64,000 bases of DNA from Ramlibacter sp. (GTDB taxonomy: Bacteria > Pseudomonadota > Gammaproteobacteria > Burkholderiales > Burkholderiaceae_C), in NCBI GenBank assembly GCA_030695945.1, contig JAUYOG010000019.1, positions 148,019 to 212,018 on the forward strand, read 5' to 3'. Position 1 is the stretch's first letter, and each line of letters opens with the position of its first letter. Positions 44,478 through 51,723 of this stretch are shown here, in pieces. The notes under the pieces were generated by a model. The model did no database searches. It was not told the DNA's origin and was given only the letters and a program-made list of their open reading frames with translations. The translations under genes were made by a program, and so were the position numbers.

Positions 44478-45293
44478 ATGTTCGGAAAGAGCGAAAGGTT
44501 TGAGGACTATCACTTCGAGCTCGGCTCGAACGCAGTTGGCTTCGCCCTGAGCCTCAGGGCTGGCGCCGACAAGATCGTTCCTGCGTCGCCGAACTGCCAG
44601 CTTGTTCTCCCGCAGGCGGGTACCGTACGCGTATCGGCAGGGGACGTGCTCTGGTTTCTTGGCCCTGGAAATGGGTTGCTGCTGGGCGTAGGCGTTCAGG
44701 CCAGGATTTCCGCAGTTAGGCACTGCGTGGTGCACGTCGCACAACTGCTCGTACGAGATAGCCAGTGGCGGCAGATCACCGCCAGCCGCGTCTTGGCCAC
44801 TGACCTTATTCGATCTTTGCTCGGAGAGCTTGTTCAGGCGCCCTCCGGCCCCCCCTCGCAACGCATTCATCGCATCGCCCGACTGTTGCTGGATGAGGTT
44901 CAGCTGGAGCAAACACCGCCGATCAGCCTTCCAAAGCCATCGGACAAACGCTTGCTACTGGCGTGCGCAGCGGTTCTTGATGATCCTGCCAAGGAGTGGG
45001 GCATTGAGGCACTATCTCGACTCGCTGGGATGTCAACGCGGTCTCTCTCGAGAGCATTCGTGGAGCAGACGGGCACCACCCTAGGCCAGTGGTGCCGTTC
45101 CGTGCGCCTAGCAACAGCCCTAACGGAAGTTGCTCGTGGTGGCGGTCTGCATGAGGCAGCTGCGGCTGCAGGCTTTGCAGCGCCATCAAGCCTATGCGCC
45201 GCGTTCCGTCAGGCAACAGGCACCACCTTCAGGAGCTACTTCCGCACGCGCCCAATTTCGACGACGCAAGATGAGGCCAGCTTCTTTAGCTGA
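44478..45293 (+). CDS. AraC-family transcriptional regulator
   Basis: A 271-residue protein. Residues 1-150 form a cupin-like sensing half. The C-terminal two-HTH domain covers about 170-265: the first helix-turn-helix is in WGIEALSRLAGMSTRSLSRAFVEQTGTTLGQW, the second in LHEAAAAAGFAAPSSLCAAFRQATGTTFRSY. It is divergently transcribed from the acyl-CoA operon across a 100-bp spacer, so it probably controls that operon and itself. No effector can be inferred. Confidence 0.85.
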   Translation: MFGKSERFEDYHFELGSNAVGFALSLRAGADKIVPASPNCQLVLPQAGTVRVSAGDVLWFLGPGNGLLLGVGVQARISAVRHCVVHVAQLLVRDSQWRQITASRVLATDLIRSLLGELVQAPSGPPSQRIHRIARLLLDEVQLEQTPPISLPKPSDKRLLLACAAVLDDPAKEWGIEALSRLAGMSTRSLSRAFVEQTGTTLGQWCRSVRLATALTEVARGGGLHEAAAAAGFAAPSSLCAAFRQATGTTFRSYFRTRPISTTQDEASFFS

Positions 45294-45460
45294 GGTCCAA
45301 CTACCCACGGATAACGTAGGACGCGAATCTTGCGCGACCGCTTCGGCGCTGTTGCGTTTGCGCAGAGCGTGCCGTCGATTTACACCACTCCATTCGCCAT
45401 CGTATTGAACAACTGGCCATGCCGTGCTCTACTGGGACAGCGACGCGCATCTTTATCCAC

Positions 45461-46264
45461 ATGAACTCCGCGAGTGATCCGCTCCCGCACAGAGATGAAT
45501 CCGCCCGGCGCAGCATAGTCAAGTCGAGACTCTGGCTCGGGAGGGGCTGGGCTGCCTACTGCGGTCCAATTCACCAGAACCGGCCGCACCGCCATCACTT
45601 GGTGCAGATCGTGTGGTCGACGCTAGAACCCGTGTTGGTGATGACCGAAAAGGGCGCGGTCAGCGCCATGGGGTATGTGTTCGACGCGAGCGCCTCGCAC
45701 AGCGTCGTTGCCTCATGTCCGGTCCGATTGATCTACTTGGACCCTGCCTTGCCGAAGGCGAAGGCATTGAGAGTCCAGAGCAAGACCGGGCCAGCGGAAC
45801 TTGATCTACCCCAGATCGCAACCCTGGAGTTGGAGTTCCAGCGCTGGGCGAGCCATAAACAGCAGCTCGTCGCGGACAGTTTGTCCCGCAGCGACCGGGC
45901 GCATGCGATTCATGAATGGCTGCAGGCCCGGCTAGACCGGCAGGTGCGGGCAGAAGAAGCTGCAGCTTCGGTCGGGCTATCCGAAGGACGCTTCTTGCAT
46001 TGGTTTGCCGACGAGCATGAGCTGCCGTTCCGTGCTTATGTTCGCTGGCTGCGCCTACAGATGACTCTTCACTGTCTGGCGCGGGGTGAAACTCTTACGG
46101 AAGCGGCCCATGCGTCCGGGTTCGCAGATAGTGCGCACTTGAGCAGGACGTTCGCGGCAGCCTTTGGGGTGGCGCCCCGTCAGCTTCTGAATGCCGACAT
46201 CACCATCGTCGCGGATGCTGGTCCCAACGTGGACAGCATCTTCGGGCGGCCGCGAGATTGGTGA
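45461..46264 (+). CDS. AraC-family transcriptional regulator (second)
   Basis: A 267-residue protein from ATG 45461; an ATG at 45419 would add 14 residues. The N-terminal half has a His-rich cupin-like stretch (HQNRPHRHHLVQIVW). The C-terminal two HTHs are at the end: VRAEEAAASVGLSEGRFLHWFADEHELPFRAYVRWLRL and LTEAAHASGFADSAHLSRTFAAAFGVAPRQLL. Located between the first AraC gene and the sterol-desaturase-like gene on the same strand, it probably regulates the latter. Two adjacent AraC genes around one catabolic cassette is unusual. Confidence 0.82.
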   Translation: MNSASDPLPHRDESARRSIVKSRLWLGRGWAAYCGPIHQNRPHRHHLVQIVWSTLEPVLVMTEKGAVSAMGYVFDASASHSVVASCPVRLIYLDPALPKAKALRVQSKTGPAELDLPQIATLELEFQRWASHKQQLVADSLSRSDRAHAIHEWLQARLDRQVRAEEAAASVGLSEGRFLHWFADEHELPFRAYVRWLRLQMTLHCLARGETLTEAAHASGFADSAHLSRTFAAAFGVAPRQLLNADITIVADAGPNVDSIFGRPRDW

Positions 46265-46507
46265 GCGACTGGCTAGACGTACGTAGGGCGTCAAGAGGGT
46301 GTTTCGGGGCATGCGCAGCCGGTTTGTTCAAGCTTTGGGCAGCGCCGAGACCGATAGTCTTGGTATGCACAACAGAGAAGCACGCGAATCGGCCGCTCGG
46401 GATTGCTGCGCCCGGAAGGCGTGGGGTGCCGGGCGCGGCCAGGCGAAACGACGGAGATCTTCGCTTCGATTTGAATAGCAATTGAAGCCTACGTAAGGAG
46501 CGTACGT

Positions 46508-47410
46508 TTGACTGTGGAAAATTTATCTTTGGCCAAAACGGCCATCAGGTATGGGAGCTACCCGATTGTCGTAGGTGCGACAGCGACGGGGCTTTTCGGT
46601 GGCCTTGCCGCCGGCTGGTCCTACTTCCCTGCCGTGCCACTAGTCGTGGCGACGGCGCTCGTCATTGTTGCCTTGCTGGAGCGTCAATTGCCGTTCCATG
46701 CGGAGTGGCTGAGGGACCATCAGGACACACGGTGCGATGCCACGCACGCAGTGGTCAACCTCGGTGTGCTCATGGGGGTTCACGCTGTCGTCGCGCTCCT
46801 GGCGCCCCTCCTGCCCATCGGCACGTGGTGGCCTGGTCATTGGCCTCTGTGGGCACAGGCCCTGAGCGTCGGCTTAGCGCTGGATTTCAGCCTGTATGTT
46901 GTGCATTGCCTGAGTCACAGGCACGACTGGCTCTGGCGTTTCCATGCGATTCACCACAGTGCGGAGCGGCTCTACTGGCTCAACGGCGAGCGTCGTCACC
47001 CGTTGCATGCGGCAATGATGGCCGGACCTGGGCTGACGGTTGCGGTGCTCCTGGGGGCCCCAGCGCTCGCGATAGGTGCGTGGCTTGGCTTGCTCGCCGT
47101 GCACCTGGCTTTCCAGCACTCCAACTTGGACTACCGCCTTGGGCCATTCCGCTTACTGATTGGTGCTGCAGAGGTGCACCGGTGGCACCACAAGCGCGAG
47201 TATGAAGATGCTCAGGTGAATTTTGGCGAGTTCTGGATGCTCTGGGACCATCTGTTCGGCACGTTCCGGCTGCCCCAGCAGAGGCTAGGCGCAACTGAAG
47301 TAGGCCTGAAAGACGCAGATTTTCCAGTGCACTATGGCAGGCAGCTGGCCTATCCCTTTCGGGCCGCGTCGCCCTCCACACAAGAGCCAACCCCCGTGGA
47401 GCGCACCTGA
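46508..47410 (+). CDS. Sterol desaturase / fatty acid hydroxylase family membrane enzyme
   Basis: A 300-residue membrane diiron oxygenase. The TTG start at 46508 is preferred because aaggag (46495-46500) is 7 bases away; a GTG at 46514 is too far. Histidine motifs are HCLSHRHDWLWRFHAIHHS (about 137-155) and VHRWHHKREYEDAQVNFG (about 223-240), the metal-binding pattern of the family. Four or five hydrophobic helices surround them. It hydroxylates or desaturates a lipid. Together with the acyl-CoA genes it may act on a steroid- or fatty-type compound, which is inference. Confidence 0.88.
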   Translation: MTVENLSLAKTAIRYGSYPIVVGATATGLFGGLAAGWSYFPAVPLVVATALVIVALLERQLPFHAEWLRDHQDTRCDATHAVVNLGVLMGVHAVVALLAPLLPIGTWWPGHWPLWAQALSVGLALDFSLYVVHCLSHRHDWLWRFHAIHHSAERLYWLNGERRHPLHAAMMAGPGLTVAVLLGAPALAIGAWLGLLAVHLAFQHSNLDYRLGPFRLLIGAAEVHRWHHKREYEDAQVNFGEFWMLWDHLFGTFRLPQQRLGATEVGLKDADFPVHYGRQLAYPFRAASPSTQEPTPVERT

Positions 47411-48017
47411 CGTTCGCCTTCGGCCGGAGGAGGCCGCTCGGCGTGCGGTAGGCGGCGCAGGCCAGTGCTCAGGTTCTATGCGTCTCGGTGCACATAACCA
47501 CGATTGCCTGAACCGCTCGCCTTTACGCTCGCCCTAGATGCGACTTCGACCCCGATCACCAACAGTCCCCGCCGTACCCGTGCGACGCAGGAGTCCTTCA
47601 TATGCGGGATCAGGTCACCGCCATTTTCTGGACCAAGCAGCTTGGCCGGCATTAAGGGCTTACCCCAGACCTCATGGGCCCACGGCTCGTACGCCATCGG
47701 CGCATTTCTTTACTCGGCTGGATCGGCTCGCCCTTCGCGCCCTGCCCGGCACCTGCGGCGACTTCGTGCGAACACTCCGGGTCGAAAATTCATCGGCGGG
47801 ACTGTGGGACAGAAGGGCGCGGAGCTTTTTATGGGTGAGGTAATGTGTCAACGAGCTTCGTCACCACCAACATGCCCCCACTGCCTGCTCGACGTTGTCG
47901 GTCATAACACCCAATAAGCCGATCATCGCGTTGACACGCTCCTTCGATTGCTTCCCCCTCGCGAGCCGGACTGTTCGACCATGTGGTGCCTAGCAACAGC
48001 TTCAGCTGCCATCTGGC

Positions 48018-48056
48018 GAAGGGAAATTAGCACTTCTCGTGAAGGGAAATTGGCAC
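48018..48056. repeat. Two short direct repeats (GAAGGGAAATTNGCAC)
   Basis: Copies at 48018-48033 and 48041-48056 are spaced 23 bp apart and differ at one position. Arrays of this kind occur at transposon ends, where they bind transposase, but no transposase gene is nearby; this is likely a remnant. Confidence 0.55.
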
Positions 48057-48125
48057 ATCCCCTTCCATAGGTTGTCGTGATTCCGACGCGTTCAGAAATC
48101 TCTTGCGGCAGGCACGTCGCGGGCT

Positions 48126-48156
48126 AATTAGTCGTACTGAATAAAACCAGCTAGAG
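48126..48156 (+). repeat. 31-bp repeat, copy 1 (matches 49772-49802)
   Basis: AATTAGTCGTACTGAATAAA and the next 11 bases agree with 27 of 31 positions in copy 2. The core of copy 2 is a palindrome, TTAGTC then 5 bases then GACTAA, less perfect here. The two copies bracket the RES toxin, its antitoxin and the DUF2384-like mini-gene. Confidence 0.7.
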
Positions 48157-48244
48157 CACGGCTTCCAATGGCGCAAGTTTGTCGGGAGTAACTTCTGGGC
48201 ACCGGTCCACTGAATGCCCACTATGGCTATCACCACATCTTCCG

Positions 48245-48276
48245 CTCATTTGCGCTAAAATAAGCGCTCAAATGAG
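48245..48276 (+). promoter_or_regulatory. Operator-like dyad and -10 of the antitoxin-toxin operon
   Basis: CTCATTTGCGCT and AGCGCTCAAATGAG form an imperfect dyad around a TAAAAT -10-like hexamer (48256-48261), ending 11 bp before the antitoxin ATG. Repression by the antitoxin's own product is usual in this family, so this is the expected autoregulatory site. Confidence 0.6.
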
Positions 48277-48286
48277 TTAGTCCATC

Positions 48287-48838
48287 ATGACTGCAAAAGC
48301 TGTTCCCACCACCCCACAAGCAAAGGCCCGAACACAGGCCGTAGAGCCGGTGAAGGTGGTGCGCGGCCTGCTACAGGAAGGCGCCGTCAAGCCACGAGAA
48401 GGCATTGGCAACTATTCATTTGTTGAAGTGTTTCGCGCCGAGCCGCTCGCACGCGTAAGACTGATCAAGGCGGGGCTGCCAGCCGACTTCCTCGATCGGC
48501 TGTCCCGGCAGATGAATATGCCCAAGGAAAGGTTGCTGCCCGCCCTGGGGATAGCGCAAGCAACGGTAAGTCGGAAGGTCCGGGAGTCCAAGCCGCTTTC
48601 GAGCGACGACAGCGAGCGCGCTCTCGGCATGGCCCGGCTGGTTGGCCAGGTAGAAGCAATGGTGCAGGAGTCGGGAGAGCCGGAAGGCTTCAATGCCGCG
48701 GAGTGGGTTGCCCAATGGCTTGAAGAGCCCCTCGCCGCGCTCGGTGGACAGCGGCCCGCCGATCTCATGGACACCGCCGAAGGCCAGGCGATCGTCTCGA
48801 ACATGCTAGCTCGTATGCAATCTGGGGCCTACGCTTGA
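48287..48838 (+). CDS. Xre/MbcA/ParS-type antitoxin (DUF2384)
   Basis: A 183-residue antitoxin. A central helical HTH region (FLDRLSRQMNMPKERLLPALGIAQATVSRKV, about 65-100) is followed by the MbcA/ParS/Xre C-terminal domain (FNAAEWVAQWLEEPLAALGGQRPADLMDTAEG), which caps the toxin. A basic, disordered N-terminal part (1-40) is present. It overlaps the toxin gene start by 4 bp, so synthesis is coupled. It neutralises the RES toxin and represses the operon. Confidence 0.92.
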   Translation: MTAKAVPTTPQAKARTQAVEPVKVVRGLLQEGAVKPREGIGNYSFVEVFRAEPLARVRLIKAGLPADFLDRLSRQMNMPKERLLPALGIAQATVSRKVRESKPLSSDDSERALGMARLVGQVEAMVQESGEPEGFNAAEWVAQWLEEPLAALGGQRPADLMDTAEGQAIVSNMLARMQSGAYA

Positions 48839-49332
48839 CGGTGGGGGTCACGCTGTGGCGGATCGCCGTCGACACGCCTGAATACATGGCTGACGATCTC
48901 ACTGGGAAAGGTGCAGAGGTTACTGGCGGCCGTTGGAACCGGAAGGGCCGACCAGTGCTGTACACGTCGGCCAACATCGCCCTTGCTTGCCTTGAGACGG
49001 CGGTCCACCTGAAACAACGTGGATTGCCGCTGAACCGATACCTAGTCAAGATCACAGTGCCATTGAAAACTTGGAATGCACGCGAGACGTGGGCACCTGC
49101 GGCCCTGCCAGTCGGCTGGGATGCACTGCCCGAAGGAAAGGTGTCCCTCGACGTCGGGGACGCGTGGCTATTGAGCGGTTCTTCTCCCCTGCTCGTGGTC
49201 CCGTCGGTGATCGTGCCTGAAGAGCACAATGTGTTGATCAACCCCGCGCACCCTCTGTCGAAGGGGATTGCGTCATCGAAGTTGCGCAAATGGCTGTACG
49301 ACCCTCGGCTATTGGCATCTGACATCCGATGA
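48835..49332 (+). CDS. RES-domain toxin (NAD-targeting type)
   Basis: A 165-residue toxin of the RES family (named for conserved Arg, Glu and Ser). The start TTG 48835 overlaps the antitoxin stop (TTGA). Conserved parts: LWRIAV near the N-terminus (Arg), GGRWNRKGRPVLYTSANIALACLETAVH (Tyr and Glu of the active site). Known RES toxins degrade NAD+ or ADP-ribosylate targets; which applies here is not known. Length is normal for the family, so it is probably intact. Confidence 0.92.
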   Translation: MTVGVTLWRIAVDTPEYMADDLTGKGAEVTGGRWNRKGRPVLYTSANIALACLETAVHLKQRGLPLNRYLVKITVPLKTWNARETWAPAALPVGWDALPEGKVSLDVGDAWLLSGSSPLLVVPSVIVPEEHNVLINPAHPLSKGIASSKLRKWLYDPRLLASDIR

Positions 49333-49372
49333 AGGGAAAGCAACACATCGACCCCGAGCACGGCTAGTGCGG

Positions 49373-49573
49373 TCAACCGAGGAAACCTTGTCCGTAGGAC
49401 TCGATTAAGCGCAACACATCGTCCCCTCGCCCCTCGTCGACGACCTGGGCCGCGGTCCGACCATCAAACTCCGGCAAGTGCTCGTGCTCGAACCAACTCC
49501 GGGCCTTGACCATGTCGCCGCCGGCTACAGCGGCAGCCGCCTGCAGGATTTTGTCTGTCAATGCGTTCGACAT
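49373..49573 (-). CDS. DUF2384-like mini-protein (MbcA/ParS C-terminal domain only)
   Basis: A 66-residue protein starting at ATG 49573 with a GAGG-type ribosome site. WFEHEHLPEFDGRTAAQVVDEGRGDDVLRLIESY matches the toxin-binding C-terminal domain of MbcA/ParS/Xre antitoxins, without the HTH. It faces the RES toxin gene convergently, 40 bp away. It may be an orphan antitoxin or the remnant of a second pair. No toxin gene is adjacent to it. Confidence 0.72.
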   Translation of the reverse strand: MSNALTDKILQAAAAVAGGDMVKARSWFEHEHLPEFDGRTAAQVVDEGRGDDVLRLIESYGQGFLG

Positions 49574-49684
49574 GCATTGCCTCGAAGCGCAAATTCTGCT
49601 CCTGCCGGGGCGACTGCGCCAGCCGTCGTACGGGCAATCGGCCGGCCACTTCATCGCAAGCGAGGATCGTGAGCGGATGCTAAA

Positions 49685-49706
49685 TGTTTAGCTGCGCAGC
49701 TAAACA
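49685..49706. promoter_or_regulatory. Perfect 22-bp palindrome with a nearby half-site
   Basis: TGTTTAGCTGC followed by its exact reverse complement, then a further AGCAGCTAAACA half-site at 49713-49724. It lies about 110 bp upstream of the DUF2384-like mini-gene start (49573, minus strand). It looks like a strong dimeric protein-binding site or operator. Confidence 0.6.
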
Positions 49707-49771
49707 CGGCGAAGCAGCTAAACATAGCTGTGCGCACTGCCGCGTCGGATATGGATGTGGTCAACCCGACC

Positions 49772-49802
49772 AATTAGTCGTTCTGACTAAAACCAGCTAA
49801 AA
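49772..49802 (+). repeat. 31-bp repeat, copy 2
   Basis: Matches 48126-48156 at 27 of 31 positions. The core TTAGTC, GTTCT, GACTAA is palindromic. It is about 200 bp upstream of the DUF2384-like mini-gene (minus strand), as copy 1 is upstream of the other DUF2384 gene, so an operator role is possible besides a cassette boundary. Confidence 0.7.
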
Positions 49803-49819
49803 CAGCCGGCATGCAAAGC

Positions 49820-50137
49820 TCAACCATCTGATGGCCTGCGCCTCGCGCGCACCCGCTCCTTTGACGCGCGCAGCATCGCCATCGGGCTGATCGAAACGGC
49901 GGGGCGAAGGGCTGTGAGCCAATCGACCCGACCCAAGGCCCTGATCGCGCTGACCAATGTAAGCACGTTTGCGCCCCGCCCCGCCTCCAGGTTCTTCAGG
50001 GCACCCACTGAGATGCCGGCAGCCGCCGCCAAATCGGCCTGCGTGACGTTCTGCAGGATCCTAATCCGTCGCACCTGCGCCCCGAGATCAGCCTCAAGAT
50101 CTCGAGTCTTCACCGGTTGGGCATTAACGGGCATCAT
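49820..50137 (-). CDS. XRE-family HTH regulator (HipB-like)
   Basis: A 105-residue DNA-binding protein. The HTH lies at about 20-75: LGAQVRRIRILQNVTQADLAAAAGISVGALKNLEAGRGANVLTLV. Two ATG codons (50137 and 50134) are possible starts. Upstream is GATAGTTATTATC, an operator-like dyad just before the start. Its length and fold match HipB-type antitoxins, but no HipA or other toxin gene follows: downstream is the palindromic region. It may be an orphan regulator. Confidence 0.82.
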   Translation of the reverse strand: MMPVNAQPVKTRDLEADLGAQVRRIRILQNVTQADLAAAAGISVGALKNLEAGRGANVLTLVSAIRALGRVDWLTALRPAVSISPMAMLRASKERVRARRRPSDG

Positions 50138-50318
50138 GATAGTTATTATCTGTCAAATCCGGCTTAATAGCCACTTTGATGAATATTAGCGTGCTGGGCT
50201 CGACGGCTGACTTTCATTGCCTCGGTCGGCCACAGTTGAATGGCGCCTGCCCACTGTATAGACTCACATGCATTGGCCTCTGCCCTGGAACACACCTGCT
50301 CGCAGGCGCGGCTCCGCT

Positions 50319-50926
50319 GTGAAGAACACCTCAGAACAGATCGAACTCGCCATACTGTCCACCCCGCCCGGACAGCCATTCTTCGCCTCCAGCCTGCGCA
50401 GGCTCGGGTCCAGACCAGCATCAACCTGGTGCTGGATCGACTGCTCGGCGGCGGACGCGCCTCGAAGCTGTCGACGGGCCTCTACGTTCGTCCACTTCGC
50501 GATGCCGAGTCCGGCACAACCATCATGCCGACCGCCATCCAAGTGATCCACGCGCTGCAACAGGCTGAGGGATGCGCGGTGGCCCAGCACGGCGCCGTGT
50601 GGGCACATAAATTTGGACTCACGCAGGACGACCCCGGAACCGGTGTCTACTGGACCTCAGGGCGTGCGCGCACCGTGACGTTCGGGGAGTTGACCCTCAG
50701 CTTCAAGCATGTGCCGAGTTCGGTGCTCGTCCCCGGGGATCGGCCTGCGGGGCAGGCGCTGGCGGCGCTCTGGCATCTCGGCGCAGGCCGCGTCAACCCG
50801 ACGACCTTCCACGCACTGCGGCAACAACTGGACGACGAAGAATTTGGCAACCTCCATCGGTTGGTGCAACAGATGCCGAGGTGGATGCCCTCGGCAATGA
50901 ATCGTCTGTTGCTGGGACGGCCATAG
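50319..50926 (+). pseudogene. AbiEi/DUF6088-like antitoxin, frameshifted
   Basis: The DUF6088 pattern is split over two frames. From GTG 50319 the first frame encodes VKNTSEQIELAILSTPPGQ and FFASSLRRLGS. The second frame, from about 50400 to the stop at 50926, encodes SINLVLDRLLGGGR, STGLYVRPL, VAQHGAVWAHKFGLT, GRARTVTFG and later helices. The two frames differ by one base (a 1-base deletion or a -1 shift) near 50395-50415. This family is related to AbiEi, the antitoxin/regulator of type IV abortive-infection pairs. No AbiEii partner is adjacent, so the gene is probably decayed. Confidence 0.72.
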
Positions 50927-50949
50927 CAGCCAGACGGGCGCTTTCCGAT

Positions 50950-51711
50950 CTACGGGTTGTGCCGACCCGCGCGTGCGAGGTCGCCCAGGTTTCGAAGGAT
51001 CAGCGCCTCGGCCTCCTCCGCCGGCATCGACAGCGTCTTGGCCAATGACGCCACCGTCTGCTGGACGTCGCGTGGTCGTGCCGGACGCTCACCGACCGCG
51101 ACGAACGGGCCATCGGTCTCCGTCAGCAGCCGGTCCACCGGGAGCGTGCGCACCAGCCGCTCGTGCTTCTCCGAGCGCAGCATCTCCGCGTTGATCGAGA
51201 AATAGCAGCCCAAGCCGGCGGCTCGCTTGGCCTCCGAAGCGGTGCCCGTGAACCAATGCAGGATGGCGTGACCGCGATCGGGCAAAAGATGTCGCTCAAG
51301 ATGTGTCAGCACCTTTGCGACGGCGCGAACGCTGTGAATGGTGAGGATCTTGCCCCCCTGTTCAGCGCACGCGGCCACGATCCGCTCGAACACGCGCTCT
51401 TGCGCAGCGAATGACCCGTAGAAGCGCGGGCCGGCGTCCAGTCCGACCTCTCCAACATAGCGCGCCTGGGGCAGCAAATTCTCGAACAGGGCGACCTCGT
51501 CAGCTCGCTCGGCGATCAGTTGCGGGTGCAGACCGAGGGCCACGCGCACCTGCGGGGAGTTCTCCGCCAACTCCCGGTTGCGCTGCCAAGCCTTCGGCGT
51601 GGTGGTGACCGCCAACGTGGCCACCCGCTCGCGATCGCATTCGGCAACCAGTGCCGAATGGTCGGGGTAAAGGTCAAGATGGCAGTGGAAATCCACCCAA
51701 CGCGGCCGCAC
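50950..51711 (-). CDS. qatD: QatD, TatD-like metal-dependent hydrolase of the Qat defence system
   Basis: A 253-residue TatD-family protein. The metal motif FHCHLDL starts the chain (HxH), the second site is GEVGLDAGP (Glu), then His in IHSVRAV, HWFTG, and the final Asp in LLTETDGPF. TatD enzymes are metal-dependent nucleases/hydrolases. It is the last gene of the minus-strand operon qatA-qatB-qatC-qatD, starting 12 bp after the qatC stop. In Qat systems all four proteins were reported to be required for phage defence (Gao et al. 2020). Confidence 0.93.
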   Translation of the reverse strand: MRPRWVDFHCHLDLYPDHSALVAECDRERVATLAVTTTPKAWQRNRELAENSPQVRVALGLHPQLIAERADEVALFENLLPQARYVGEVGLDAGPRFYGSFAAQERVFERIVAACAEQGGKILTIHSVRAVAKVLTHLERHLLPDRGHAILHWFTGTASEAKRAAGLGCYFSINAEMLRSEKHERLVRTLPVDRLLTETDGPFVAVGERPARPRDVQQTVASLAKTLSMPAEEAEALILRNLGDLARAGRHNP

Positions 51712-51723
51712 GATCTGTCCGTT

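Larger units (their letters stand above)
47411..48244. other. Gene-poor scar between catabolic and toxin-antitoxin genes
   Basis: About 830 bp with no convincing gene. Short frames on both strands (for example 47504-47917 plus and 47476-47697 minus) have no recognisable domain and overlap each other. The stretch contains two 16-bp copies of GAAGGGAAATTNGCAC at 48018-48033 and 48041-48056, which look like terminus-type binding sites, and the first copy of a 31-bp repeat (48126-48156). It appears to be decayed mobile-element DNA. Confidence 0.5.

Noticed and set aside
47476..47917. Overlapping frames on both strands near 47.5 kb, possible transposase remnant
   Set aside because: Nothing in them aligns to a remembered transposase motif, so no family call is made.
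48018..48056. CRISPR-like repeat pair
   Set aside because: Only two copies with a 7-bp gap, no array and no cas genes; not a CRISPR.
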